Source: Flavobacteriaceae bacterium | GTDB taxonomy: Bacteria > Bacteroidota > Bacteroidia > Flavobacteriales > Flavobacteriaceae | Assembly (NCBI GenBank): GCA_018608625.1 | Contig: JABAZC010000059.1 | Span: forward strand, 1-59,701 | Length of the DNA: 59,701 nucleotides | Direction: 5' to 3' | Shown: in pieces, positions 37,485-46,112 of the stretch | How positions within the stretch are numbered: position 1 is the stretch's first letter | Layout of the letters: every line of letters starts with the position of its first letter | The notes under the pieces: model-generated | Databases searched by the model: none | Seen by the model: the letters and a program-made list of their open reading frames with translations, nothing else | What the model was told of the DNA's origin: nothing | Program-made: the position numbers and the translations under genes

Positions 37485-38333
37485 TCAACGTTTTTTGGCA
37501 CAAAGCATCCTCTTCTTAGAAAAAATATCTGCTTTTAACTGAACCCCTTCAAAAAAAGTTGAAAGAAAAAGAGATTTTGTTTCTTCGGCTAAATACTCGT
37601 TGATTTCAAAAAAGATTAAGCCCTCTATAGTCAAGTTTTTTTTACTCATCTCAAGAATCGCTTTGTAAAAGAGCAAAGGGTTATTGTTTTCCACAAAAAG
37701 TGCTAAGCGAGGCTCGTGATTCAGCACATTAGGAGACATCATTTCTTTTTCACTTTCGCGCACATATGGCGGATTAGATACTATAACATCAAACAATAAA
37801 TCTTGGTTTTCCCACTCTAAGACACTAGCTTCAATGAATTGAACAACAACCCCATTAGCTTCGGCGTTTTGTTTTGCAATTGACAATGCACCCGAACTTA
37901 CATCCATCGCATAGACTTCTGCACGAGGAAGCTGCTTAGCTAAACTAATAGCAATACACCCAGAACCCGTGCCTACATCTAATATTTTGATAGGCTGATT
38001 GGTATCGACTTGATCTAGAATCCAACTAATCAGCTCTTCAGTCTCAGGACGCGGAATTAATACTTGCTTATCAACTATGAAGTCCGAACCAAAGAAAAAA
38101 GTGGATCCGAGAATGTACTGAATGGGCTCATAGTTCAATAAGCGTTCGATGACCATTTCAAAATACTCAAATGTTTGAGCAGCGACAATCATATCAGATT
38201 TTAAAGCGATATCTATGCGTTTTAAATTTAAATGCATATCACAAATTCTATAAAAAAAGGCATCAATCTCTTCTTTTGGGTAATAACCTATAAGCCCATT
38301 TTTGAAAAAGTTATGAAGTGATTTCAGTTGCAT
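37485..38333 (-). CDS. prmC: release factor glutamine methyltransferase
   Basis: 282 residues. Methylates the Gln of the GGQ motif in peptide-chain release factors. The N-terminal helical domain (about 1-90) is followed by a Rossmann methyltransferase with SAM-binding LDVGTGSGCIA (about 114-124) and the catalytic NPPY (in VSNPPYVRE, about 180). The ATG at 38333 overlaps the GNAT stop as TAATG; a frame open further upstream to a TTG at 38363 is discarded. This start-stop overlap implies coupling with the GNAT gene. Confidence 0.95.
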   Translation of the reverse strand: MQLKSLHNFFKNGLIGYYPKEEIDAFFYRICDMHLNLKRIDIALKSDMIVAAQTFEYFEMVIERLLNYEPIQYILGSTFFFGSDFIVDKQVLIPRPETEELISWILDQVDTNQPIKILDVGTGSGCIAISLAKQLPRAEVYAMDVSSGALSIAKQNAEANGVVVQFIEASVLEWENQDLLFDVIVSNPPYVRESEKEMMSPNVLNHEPRLALFVENNNPLLFYKAILEMSKKNLTIEGLIFFEINEYLAEETKSLFLSTFFEGVQLKADIFSKKRMLCAKKR

Positions 38334-38809
38334 TATATCGTTTTTAACATCCAAATACCACAAGAAGTATGTCCGGTTTGGCCCATAGGAGTGTTGAGGT
38401 TTTTAAAATCGTTATATTTATATAATTTCAGTGCTTTTTTAAGCTCCGAAAGCGTTTCTAAATAGCAGTGGGTGTAGCCCATTTTTTGAGCTGCGTCTAA
38501 ACAAACACTAAGAAGTTTTTGGCCATATCCTTTTCCTCGTAAATCAACAGAGAAATACATTTTCTGAAGCTCACAAACGCCGTTGTCTGCACTAGAAAGT
38601 GATTTGATTCCGCCCCCGCCTTTAACTAGACCCTCCTCTTCAATTACAAAATAAATTGATTTTTGTTCTTGATAGGATTCATACATTCGAGTCGTTTCTA
38701 TATCTTCGTAAGCAGTGCCAACCAAAGGAAGGCCAAGTTCTTTAAATGTAGATTTTATAACCGATTCAATTTGTGAATTATCCTCGATTTTAATTTCTCT
38801 AATACGCAT
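38333..38809 (-). CDS. GNAT family N-acetyltransferase
   Basis: 158 residues with one acetyltransferase domain. MRIREIKIEDNSQIESVI at the start, and the acetyl-CoA loop in VDLRGKGYGQKLL (about 89-101, the RxxGxG pyrophosphate loop). CYLETLSELKKALKLYK is the C-terminal motif. The substrate (small amine or protein N-terminus) is unknown. Coupled to prmC by TAATG, suggesting a possible translation-related role, but this is only context. Divergent from the LEA2 lipoprotein operon. Confidence 0.88.
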   Translation of the reverse strand: MRIREIKIEDNSQIESVIKSTFKELGLPLVGTAYEDIETTRMYESYQEQKSIYFVIEEEGLVKGGGGIKSLSSADNGVCELQKMYFSVDLRGKGYGQKLLSVCLDAAQKMGYTHCYLETLSELKKALKLYKYNDFKNLNTPMGQTGHTSCGIWMLKTI

Positions 38810-38834
38810 ACAATGGATACCAATTAATAAATCT

Positions 38835-38842
38835 TATTTTTG
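38835..38842 (+). promoter_or_regulatory. -7 promoter element of the LEA2-ribD-HAD-YigZ operon
   Basis: TATTTTTG, an exact TAnnTTTG match, 32 nt before the LEA2 ATG. Confidence 0.5.
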
Positions 38843-38874
38843 TAATTCGAAGATACACATATATCCCCAAAAAA

Positions 38875-39339
38875 ATGATGAAAAAAGTTACTTTACTTCT
38901 CTTTATTATAGCATCTACAAGCTGCGGTATTAAACAAAAACCTAAGTTTATAAAAGTTGACAACATTAAATTCATCACTGCCAGTTCAACTAAAGTAATA
39001 TTGAGCGCAAACGCATTATTTAACAACCCGAATTTGATTGGGGGACGCCTTAACACGGATGGTGTGCAAGTTTATGTTAATGACATTTCTTTTGGCAAGA
39101 TTGAAACAGAAAAATTCAAAGTCCCTGCTGCTGCTGATTTCACAATTCCATTAAAAATTCAGATAAATACTAAGGATCTATTTGATAAAGACCCCAATGG
39201 TTTTTTGAACGGTTTGCTAAACAGTGTATTAAACCGCACTCTTAAAGTTAGGTATGAAGGAACAATTCAGTTCAAAGCTCTAGGAATTAACCACAGCTAC
39301 CTAATTAACAAAACAGAAACAGTCAAAATAAAACTATAA
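38875..39339 (+). CDS. LEA type 2 family lipoprotein
   Basis: 154 residues. A lipoprotein signal peptide ends STSC (about Cys18), then one LEA2 (LEA14-like) beta domain (about 30-150) with SANALFNNPNLIGGRL (about 44-59) and VYVNDISFGKI. LEA2 proteins are structural or stress-related envelope proteins; the mechanism is unknown. The first gene of the operon; two consecutive ATGs at 38875 and 38878 are both possible starts. Its TAA stop shares an A with the probable ribD start (see ribD). Confidence 0.85.
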   Translation: MMKKVTLLLFIIASTSCGIKQKPKFIKVDNIKFITASSTKVILSANALFNNPNLIGGRLNTDGVQVYVNDISFGKIETEKFKVPAAADFTIPLKIQINTKDLFDKDPNGFLNGLLNSVLNRTLKVRYEGTIQFKALGINHSYLINKTETVKIKL

Positions 39340-40340
39340 TCAAGCACGAACAATACATAGCACGCTGTATAGAAATCGCCAAAAATGGACTAGGATCAAC
39401 GGCTCCCAACCCAATGGTTGGGTGTGTGATTGTGTTTGAGAACACAATTATTGCTGAAGGCTACACAAGCCCTTATGGAGAAGCTCACGCAGAAGTTAAC
39501 GCAATTCTAAGCATAAGAGATCCTAAGGTTTTAGAAAAATCAACTCTATATGTGACCCTTGAGCCCTGCTCTCATTTTGGAAAAACTCCTCCCTGCAGTG
39601 ACTTAATTATTGCTCACAAAATCCCTAGGGTTGTCATTGGGTGCTTGGATGAACACGAAAAAGTCTGTGGGAAAGGAATTTCTAAACTTAAGGCAGCTGG
39701 ATGCGAGGTTATCGTCGGGGTTTTAGAAACAGAATGTAAAATCCACCACAAGCGCTTTTTTACTTATCATTCTAAAAGGCGTCCTTATATTATATTAAAA
39801 TGGGCTGAAAGCAAAGACGGATTTATAGCGCCACTAAGCAAAACAGAAATTAAGCCAGTATGGATTAGCAACTTACGCTCAAGGCAACTTGTGCACCAGT
39901 GGCGTGCAGAAGAACAGGCCATACTAGTAGGCGCCAATACAATAGTTATGGACAACCCTCGCTTGACAACAAGAGAGGTTCAAGGCCAAAACCCTATTAG
40001 AATTGTTATTGACATTAAAAACACACTGCCTAGGTCTAGTCAAGTATTTAATTCCGAGGCAAAAACCATTAAGCTCACTAAGAGTGAAATAGACCCCAAT
40101 AAACCTTTAGCAGCTCAAGTTAGCAAAGCCCTGTATTTAAATAAAATTACATCTGTAATCGTTGAAGGGGGACAAAAGACATTGCAAGCTTTTATAAATG
40201 AAGGACTTTGGGATGAAGCTCGTGTATTTTCAAGTGAAATCTATTTAAAAAAAGGTGTTAAAAAACCTCAACTTAGAGGCATACCAACAAAAGAATCATT
40301 CATTGATTCCGATTGCTTAAAAATAATATTAAATGATTAA
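39339..40340 (+). CDS. ribD: bifunctional riboflavin biosynthesis deaminase/reductase, non-standard start
   Basis: 333 residues from the proposed start. It deaminates and reduces the pyrimidine intermediate of riboflavin synthesis. N-terminal deaminase (about 1-140): zinc His/Glu in AHAEVN and Cys in PCSHFGKTPPCSDL. C-terminal reductase (about 145-330) has KWAESKDGFIA and VEGGQ. Homology begins with KHEQYIARCIEIAKNG, upstream of the first ATG (39414), which would delete the conserved APNPMVG lead-in. Between the frame's stop at 39306 and 39414 no ATG, GTG or TTG exists. ATC at 39339 (or ATA at 39336) is the only plausible initiator, overlapping the LEA2 stop as TAATC. Overlaps the HAD gene by 8 nt. 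Confidence 0.85.
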   Translation: MKHEQYIARCIEIAKNGLGSTAPNPMVGCVIVFENTIIAEGYTSPYGEAHAEVNAILSIRDPKVLEKSTLYVTLEPCSHFGKTPPCSDLIIAHKIPRVVIGCLDEHEKVCGKGISKLKAAGCEVIVGVLETECKIHHKRFFTYHSKRRPYIILKWAESKDGFIAPLSKTEIKPVWISNLRSRQLVHQWRAEEQAILVGANTIVMDNPRLTTREVQGQNPIRIVIDIKNTLPRSSQVFNSEAKTIKLTKSEIDPNKPLAAQVSKALYLNKITSVIVEGGQKTLQAFINEGLWDEARVFSSEIYLKKGVKKPQLRGIPTKESFIDSDCLKIILND

Positions 40341-40950
40341 CACTCTGATATTTGATTTTGGTGATGTCTTTATTAATTTGGACAAACCCGCAATTGAGCG
40401 TTCTATGAATAAGTTAGGAATCTCTACTATTACAAATGAGATGCTTGAAATAGCTATGAATTATGAAAAAGGATTGATTTCTACGGATGTATTTATTACT
40501 TCATTCACGAAAAAATTCCCAATGATATCAAATAAAGAATTTACAATAGCTTGGAACTCAATTATTTTAGACTTTCCAGAACATCGTTTGACATTTATTG
40601 AACATCTGGCTTCTTTAAAAAAGTATAAGCTCATCCTATTAAGTAACACCAATGAACTTCACATTGAGCAGGTCATTGAAAACATGTCGTTGGACCGATA
40701 CCTTCGCTTTAAAAACTGTTTTGACCAATTTTATCTATCGCATGAGATAAAATTAAGAAAACCAGACCACTCTATTTATGAGTTTGTACTGATAAAAAAT
40801 AACCTTATTGCCAAAAACTGTTTTTTCATTGATGACACAAAAGAAAACACAGATGCTGCATCAATATTAGGGATACGTGCGTGGAATAATAATCCTAAAA
40901 ATGAAGATGTCATCGATTTGTTTAACAACTCAGTCTTGAAAAACTCCTAG
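40333..40950 (+). CDS. HAD-superfamily hydrolase (HAD-IA, YihX-like)
   Basis: 205 residues. Phosphatase-like enzyme with the nucleophile motif IFDFGDVFINLD (residues 6-17; the first Asp is the nucleophile), Ser/Thr motif II in LLSNTNELH (about 96-104), motif III Lys in LRKPDHSIYE (about 142-151) and the acidic motif IV FIDDTKENTDAA (about 162-173). YihX-type enzymes dephosphorylate sugar phosphates such as glucose-1-phosphate; the actual substrate is unknown. The ATG overlaps the ribD stop region by 8 nt. Because riboflavin synthesis needs a HAD phosphatase to act after RibD, this gene is a candidate for that step, inferred from position only. Confidence 0.9.
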   Translation: MINTLIFDFGDVFINLDKPAIERSMNKLGISTITNEMLEIAMNYEKGLISTDVFITSFTKKFPMISNKEFTIAWNSIILDFPEHRLTFIEHLASLKKYKLILLSNTNELHIEQVIENMSLDRYLRFKNCFDQFYLSHEIKLRKPDHSIYEFVLIKNNLIAKNCFFIDDTKENTDAASILGIRAWNNNPKNEDVIDLFNNSVLKNS

Positions 40951-40953
40951 AAA

Positions 40954-41559
40954 GTGTTTAACTACAAAACAATTAACACGCCAAGCTTAGAAGTACTTTA
41001 CAAAGATAAAGGTAGCAAGTTTTATGGATATGCCATTCCAATAGAAACAGATCAAGAAGTCAAGAAGGCGCTTGAGGAGCTAAAACAGAAACATTCTAGT
41101 GCTGGACATTTTTGCTATGCTTACCAACATGGTCTCGAAACAATATACTACAGAGTCTCTGATGATGGGGAACCAAATAATAGTGCTGGACTCCCAATTT
41201 ATGGACAACTACAGGCATTTAAGGTCACCAATATACTAATTGTAGTGATAAGGTATTTTGGAGGCACTAAACTTGGAGTAGGCGGTCTTATTAGCGCCTA
41301 CAAAGCAACTGCTAAATTAAGTCTAGAGGTAAGTCAAATTAAGACACTAGATATTTTAATTCCATTGAAACTAAGTTTTGTTTACAAAGACATGAGTAAA
41401 GTAATGCGAATTATCAAAAAACAGCAACTGATTATAAAATCTCAACGCATAGAAATGGAGTGTGAGGTATTAGTTTTAGTCCAAAAAATGAACTTAAAAA
41501 GCTCAATAAGAACTTTTGAAGCCTTTCATCAAATTAAAGTTGAAGTTTTAAACGATTAA
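40954..41559 (+). CDS. YigZ/IMPACT family protein
   Basis: 201 residues, GTG start 3 nt after the HAD stop. An IMPACT/YigZ N-terminal domain (about 15-125) has KDKGSKFYGYAIP (about 16-28), GHFCYAYQHG, SDDGEPNNSAG and RYFGGTKLGVGGL (about 103-115). A C-terminal DUF1949-like ferredoxin-fold domain lies at about 135-195. The eukaryotic relative IMPACT regulates Gcn2; the bacterial role is unclear. Convergent with the thioesterase, with stops overlapping by 4 nt. Confidence 0.92.
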   Translation: MFNYKTINTPSLEVLYKDKGSKFYGYAIPIETDQEVKKALEELKQKHSSAGHFCYAYQHGLETIYYRVSDDGEPNNSAGLPIYGQLQAFKVTNILIVVIRYFGGTKLGVGGLISAYKATAKLSLEVSQIKTLDILIPLKLSFVYKDMSKVMRIIKKQQLIIKSQRIEMECEVLVLVQKMNLKSSIRTFEAFHQIKVEVLND

Positions 41560-41954
41560 ATTAGCAGTTCGTCTAAAATATATTGCGGGCAACGCATTGG
41601 AAAATTCGATTTCATGTTAATAAACGCTAATTTAGTCTGTGCAGTAGTTAGTAATTCACCGCTAGAATTGTGAATTTCATAAGTAAATTCGATAGAAGCT
41701 GTTGGACGCTTCAAAAGCGTAGTTGAAACCGTTAAAATATCTCCATAAATAGCTGATTTTGAGTATTTTATGTTCATTGAAACAATTGGAAGCATTACAT
41801 CATTGGCTTCCATTTCTCTATAGGAGACCCCAATAGCATCAAGCCATTCTAAACGCCCTATTTCCAGATACTGAGCATAATTTCCATGGTATACAACACC
41901 CATTTGGTCTGTCTCACCGTATCTAACTTTAATCTCGGTTTGATGTGTGTTCAT
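41556..41954 (-). CDS. acyl-CoA thioesterase (YbgC/4HBT hotdog family)
   Basis: 132 residues of a single hotdog fold. The active-site region YGETDQMGVVYHGNYAQYLE (about 12-31) carries the YxxxDxxG-x-x-YHxxY pattern with the catalytic Asp. The protein probably hydrolyses short or medium acyl-CoAs or acyl-ACP; in other bacteria YbgC interacts with the Tol system, but no tol genes are adjacent here. Divergent from dnaA with 174 nt between. Confidence 0.9.
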   Translation of the reverse strand: MNTHQTEIKVRYGETDQMGVVYHGNYAQYLEIGRLEWLDAIGVSYREMEANDVMLPIVSMNIKYSKSAIYGDILTVSTTLLKRPTASIEFTYEIHNSSGELLTTAQTKLAFINMKSNFPMRCPQYILDELLI

Positions 41955-42040
41955 GTATTAAATTTGTATTTTTAATTTTAAATAAACATGAGGAAAAAAA
42001 ATTAAATATTCACTTCAATTCGATTTTTTTTTTAAGAAAT

Positions 42041-42055
42041 TTGTTCACATATTTG
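42041..42055 (+). promoter_or_regulatory. DnaA-box-like site overlapping a -7-like element upstream of dnaA
   Basis: TTGTTCACA (42041-42049) matches the DnaA box TTATNCACA in all but the third position. It overlaps CATATTTG (42048-42055), one mismatch from TAnnTTTG. This could be an autorepression site in front of dnaA, which starts 73 nt later. Only one such box is seen, so it is not an origin. Confidence 0.4.
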
Positions 42056-42128
42056 TATTGAGCAAAAACATATAAAATTCCCCAAATTTAATTTGTTTCA
42101 CTCCTAGCTAACTAAATAAAATTAAGAA

Positions 42129-43556
42129 ATGAATAACAGTGCTCAATCGGTATGGGAAAATTGTCTAGACTTTATTAAAGACAACATACAACCACAAGCC
42201 TATAAAACATGGTTTGAGCCTATTGTAGCTGTTAAACTTGACAACCATGCTCTGAGCATACAGGTTCCAAGTAAATTCTTTTACGAATGGTTAGAGGAAC
42301 ATTACGTTAAAATTTTAAAAGTAGCTCTAACAAAAGAGCTTGGAGTTAATGCTAAATTGGTGTACATCATTAAAATGGAAAACACCTACGGGAATAAACA
42401 ACCATTTACAGAAAAAATACCTAGTTCAAACCGAACTGCGGTATACTCTCAACAAGTGGACATTCCTTTAAAAAATAAAAACCCAGAATTAAAAAATCCG
42501 TTTGTGATTCCAGGCATTAGAAACGTCAAAATTGAATCTCAACTTAATCCAATATATACATTCGAAAACTTTCTTGAAGGCGATTCAAATCGACTCGCAC
42601 GAAATGCAAGTATTGCGGTGGCTAACAAACCCGGAGGAACGTCTTTTAATCCGCTATTAATATTTGGTGGTGTTGGGTTAGGGAAAACGCACTTAGCACA
42701 TGCTATAGGAGTTGATATCAAAGATAAGTACCCTGAAAAAACGGTTCTTTATATTTCTGCTGAGAAATTTACGCAGCAGTATATTGAGTCGGTTAAGAAA
42801 AATAATAGAAATGATTTCATTCACTTCTATCAAATAATCGATATCCTAATTATCGATGATGTCCAGTTCCTTTCGGGGAAATCTGGAACACAAGATGTGT
42901 TTTTCCACATATTCAATCATTTGCACCAAAACGGAAAGCAAGTCATTTTAACAAGTGATAAAGCACCGGTTGACATGCAAGATATTGAACAACGATTATT
43001 ATCCCGTTTTAAATGGGGATTATCCGCAGAGCTACAAAATCCAGATTTTGAAACTCGGGTCTCCATAGTCAAAAATAAACTATATAGAGATGGCGTTGAA
43101 ATGCCAGAAGAAATCATTGAATATCTAGCAAAACACATTACAACTAATGTTCGTGAATTAGAAGGGGCAATTATTTCATTAATAGCTCAGTCATCTTTTA
43201 ATAAAAAGGAAATCACACTTTCATTAGCGAAGGATGTTGTTGAAAAATTTGTAAAAAACACCAAAAGAGAAGTTTCAATAGATTACATTCAGAAGGTGGT
43301 TTCGGATTACTTCCAAATGGATGTAGACACTTTACAATCAAAAACACGAAAACGCCACATTGTACAAGCTAGACAATTGGCGATGTTTTTTGCTAAGAAA
43401 TTTACTAAAGCTTCTTTAGCTAGTATTGGCTCTCAAATTGGAAAACGAGATCACGCAACCGTTCTTCATGCCTGCAAAACAGTTGATAACCTTTCAACAA
43501 CGGACAAGCAATTTCGAAAATACGTAGAAGATTTAACAAAGAAATTATCTGTCTAA
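42129..43556 (+). CDS. dnaA: chromosomal replication initiator DnaA
   Basis: 475 residues. Binds DnaA boxes and opens the origin. Domain I (1-80) opens SVWENCLDFIKDNI. Domain II is a variable linker (about 85-140). Domain III AAA+ has Walker A GGVGLGKT (about 180-187), Walker B ILIIDDVQF and sensor 2 region. Domain IV is a DNA-binding helix-turn-helix with GKRDHATVLHACKTV (about 443-457). The neighbourhood lacks dnaN, recF and gyrB, as is usual in Bacteroidota, so the origin need not be here. Confidence 0.98.
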   Translation: MNNSAQSVWENCLDFIKDNIQPQAYKTWFEPIVAVKLDNHALSIQVPSKFFYEWLEEHYVKILKVALTKELGVNAKLVYIIKMENTYGNKQPFTEKIPSSNRTAVYSQQVDIPLKNKNPELKNPFVIPGIRNVKIESQLNPIYTFENFLEGDSNRLARNASIAVANKPGGTSFNPLLIFGGVGLGKTHLAHAIGVDIKDKYPEKTVLYISAEKFTQQYIESVKKNNRNDFIHFYQIIDILIIDDVQFLSGKSGTQDVFFHIFNHLHQNGKQVILTSDKAPVDMQDIEQRLLSRFKWGLSAELQNPDFETRVSIVKNKLYRDGVEMPEEIIEYLAKHITTNVRELEGAIISLIAQSSFNKKEITLSLAKDVVEKFVKNTKREVSIDYIQKVVSDYFQMDVDTLQSKTRKRHIVQARQLAMFFAKKFTKASLASIGSQIGKRDHATVLHACKTVDNLSTTDKQFRKYVEDLTKKLSV

Positions 43557-43633
43557 CCTCCTTTTACTAGCTAGACGCGACTGATTTTCATCCATTAAAA
43601 CACTTATCCGCTTAACTTAACAATCCTAAAAGA

Positions 43634-44341
43634 ATGACTGGTAAACTATATTTAATTCCAACAGGCTTAGGCGATAATGCTCCGTTAGAAATACTTCCAA
43701 TTTCTATTAAAAAGATCATCGAAAATATTGACATTTATATTGTAGAAAATGAAAAGTCAGCACGGAAGTTTATCAAAACTGTTAGCTCTGGTAAATCTCA
43801 ATCCAGTCTAACTCTGTTTAGTTTGAATAAGTTTACAGACCCATTGGAAATTCCTTCTTTTTTAGAAGAATGCTCAGAAGGTAATAACATCGGACTCTTA
43901 TCAGATGCAGGATGCCCGGGAGTAGCTGATCCTGGCGCAGAAGTTGTGAAAATTGCACATAAAAAAAATATTAAGGTCATTCCTTTGGTAGGACCTTCTT
44001 CAATCTTATTAGCAATGATGAGCTCTGGAATGAATGGTCAAAATTTTGCTTTCAATGGGTATTTACCAATTGAAAAAGGAGGGCGTAAAACAAAAATAAA
44101 ACAACTTGAAAGACGTTCTTTTGACGAGAACCAATCACAGTTATTTATTGAAACTCCTTACCGAAACAATAGTATTTTAGAAGACTTGCACAACACGCTA
44201 CATGCTGACACTCAAATATGCGTGGCTTGTGACCTTACCTTACCCACAGAATACATCAAAACACAAACGGCAAAAGAATGGAAACATTCAAAATTTGATT
44301 TCCACAAGCGTCCAGCAATTTTCATTATTCATAAAGATTAA
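43634..44341 (+). CDS. SAM-dependent methyltransferase (RsmI-like tetrapyrrole-methylase fold)
   Basis: 235 residues. Tetrapyrrole-methylase fold with LYLIPTGLGDNA (4-15), the SAM-loop motif LSDAGCPGVADPG (about 93-105), GPSSILLAMMSSG and FIETPYRNN (about 179-187). RsmI proper, which methylates 16S rRNA C1402 ribose, usually has SDAGTPGISDPG, and Bacteroidota carry both RsmI and this paralogue, so the substrate here may differ. The gene lies 77 nt after dnaA and converges on the lysozyme-like gene with a 4-nt overlap. Confidence 0.85.
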   Translation: MTGKLYLIPTGLGDNAPLEILPISIKKIIENIDIYIVENEKSARKFIKTVSSGKSQSSLTLFSLNKFTDPLEIPSFLEECSEGNNIGLLSDAGCPGVADPGAEVVKIAHKKNIKVIPLVGPSSILLAMMSSGMNGQNFAFNGYLPIEKGGRKTKIKQLERRSFDENQSQLFIETPYRNNSILEDLHNTLHADTQICVACDLTLPTEYIKTQTAKEWKHSKFDFHKRPAIFIIHKD

Positions 44342-44982
44342 AGCAAAGTTGAATTTGGCTTTTTATGAGGTGTAACAAAAGAAGTGTCAAAGCCTGAAAA
44401 CTTTCGCATGTAATAAGGAATCCCTGTTCCATAAGCATCTGTAAAATCTTCAGCACCTAAACTTCTTAAATAACGTTTCACATTTCCAGGACCAGCTAAG
44501 TGGGCAGCAGCTAAAATTCCGGATTCCGTAACCTCGATACCGTTTATTTCTTTGCCTACAAAACGCTTTATGTCACGTCTCAAGACCCATTTATTTCGTC
44601 TTGTGTTGGCTAAAAATGCTTTTTCCTGAAGTGCTGGATTGGTTAAAAAACTCTCAGGATTGTAAATACCGAGTAATTCCAATGTAGTAATACCAAATTG
44701 AAATTTACCCAGATAACCTAATGTATTAACGGCACCATATTTTCCTTGAGACTCCTTAAAAGCCAACGCTTCTTTAAAGGCAACATACGAGTTATCTAAA
44801 AAAGGAGACTTTGGGCTTGGATATGTTTCTGCTACCTCACTAACAACAAAATTATAGTTAAGTATTTCTGTAGAAGCAGAGGCCTCGTGAAAGTCGCTTC
44901 TTGGACTAGGAGAAAATGCTACAAACAAACTAAAAATAGTAGCGATTAGTATCGTGTAATAAAAGTTACGTTCTGAAATCAT
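44338..44982 (-). CDS. lysozyme-like (lytic-transglycosylase-related) exported protein
   Basis: 214 residues with an N-terminal hydrophobic anchor or signal (about 7-24, YYTILIATIFSLFVAFS). The C-terminal lysozyme-like domain (about 65-190) has the likely catalytic Glu in AFKESQGKYGAV, then GKFQFG and GILAAAHLAGPGNVKRYL. The LysM motif sometimes named in annotations of such proteins is not present. It may cut peptidoglycan; no activity is known. It lies 86 nt after mltG on the same strand, so it probably belongs to the same cell-wall unit. Confidence 0.75.
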   Translation of the reverse strand: MISERNFYYTILIATIFSLFVAFSPSPRSDFHEASASTEILNYNFVVSEVAETYPSPKSPFLDNSYVAFKEALAFKESQGKYGAVNTLGYLGKFQFGITTLELLGIYNPESFLTNPALQEKAFLANTRRNKWVLRRDIKRFVGKEINGIEVTESGILAAAHLAGPGNVKRYLRSLGAEDFTDAYGTGIPYYMRKFSGFDTSFVTPHKKPNSTLL

Positions 44983-45068
44983 TAAAGTTTGGTTTAAAAC
45001 CTCTATGGTAAAATAAAACAGTGCAAATATAGGTAAATCTACAATTACTTGATTTTCAGTTTTTTAAA

Positions 45069-46112
45069 TTATTTTTTGATTCCTTTTCGGTTTAAATAAG
45101 ACTGGTATGCTCTCGCATTTTTATTGTGACCGCTTAGTGTGTTAGAGAATCTATGGAATCCTGGTTTTTCAGCATTTGCTGCAAAGTAATAATAGGAATG
45201 ACTTTCGTAGTTTAACACTGCATCAATAGCTGATAAATCTGGCATCGCAATTAATCCAGGCGGCAACCCCTTATACATATAGGTATTGTAGGGTGAAACA
45301 ATTGATTTGTGTTTGTTTAAAACACGCTTTATGACCGTGTTACTATACATAGGTAACTGATAAGCAGCAAATTTAAGTGTGGGATCGGCTTGTAATGGCC
45401 AACCATCTTTTAAACGATTCATATAGACTCCAGCAATGCGATCTTGCTCCGAGACTTGCTTAGACTCTTCATGGACAATTGCAGCTAAAGCCATAACCTC
45501 TAAAGGCATAAGATCAATTGTTTTTGCTTTACTTAGTCTTTTATCGTTCCAGAAGCGGTTGTATTCCTTTAACATTCGAGATCTAAATGTTGTTGCCGAC
45601 GTATTCCAGAAAAACTCATAGCTATTTGGCAAATACATCGCTAGTGCATTTTCATATGTAAACCCATTCGCCTCTAAAAATTCTGGATCTGAAAAAACTC
45701 TAAGTAAATCGGAATTATTAGCTTCAATTTGGCTCGAAATTCTATTTGCTAATTCTGCTAAAGAATGCTGATTATTAAACGCTATTTTTATTGGTAGATT
45801 ACGACTTCTTATGGAGTTGATGATGTCATTATTAGTCATCCCTTTGGAGATAAGAAAGCGTCCAGCTTTAATATTATTTATATATTTTTTTTGTTTAGCC
45901 AAAACTTCAAAAGATTCTATATCTTTTAGCAAAGGTTCTAAGTCCGCTTTTACATCTGAAAAGATCGCATTTGTAGCTACAAAGATATAGGCTTCTTTAG
46001 AATTAAAATTAGTGTTAGGCACTAACATAACTGAATAAATATAATAGGAAAAAATTCCTGCGCTTGCCAAACCGATTAACACAATGGCTGCTGATATTTT
46101 TTTAAAGTACAT
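45069..46112 (-). CDS. mltG: endolytic murein transglycosylase MltG
   Basis: 347 residues. A single N-terminal transmembrane helix (about 8-28) anchors a periplasmic YceG domain. The catalytic Glu is in IVHEESKQVSEQ (about 215). The nearby RIAGVYMNRL and LQADPTLKFA motifs, and YKGLPPGLI near 280, define the family. MltG cuts nascent glycan strands and sets their length. It overlaps the upstream GNAT gene by 11 nt and lies in the dapF-GNAT-mltG operon. Confidence 0.95.
   Translation of the reverse strand: MYFKKISAAIVLIGLASAGIFSYYIYSVMLVPNTNFNSKEAYIFVATNAIFSDVKADLEPLLKDIESFEVLAKQKKYINNIKAGRFLISKGMTNNDIINSIRSRNLPIKIAFNNQHSLAELANRISSQIEANNSDLLRVFSDPEFLEANGFTYENALAMYLPNSYEFFWNTSATTFRSRMLKEYNRFWNDKRLSKAKTIDLMPLEVMALAAIVHEESKQVSEQDRIAGVYMNRLKDGWPLQADPTLKFAAYQLPMYSNTVIKRVLNKHKSIVSPYNTYMYKGLPPGLIAMPDLSAIDAVLNYESHSYYYFAANAEKPGFHRFSNTLSGHNKNARAYQSYLNRKGIKK

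Noticed and set aside
41955-42128. AT-rich gap before dnaA as a replication origin
   Set aside because: Only one DnaA-box-like site and no box cluster; the gap is just 174 nt. Bacteroidota origins often lie away from dnaA.
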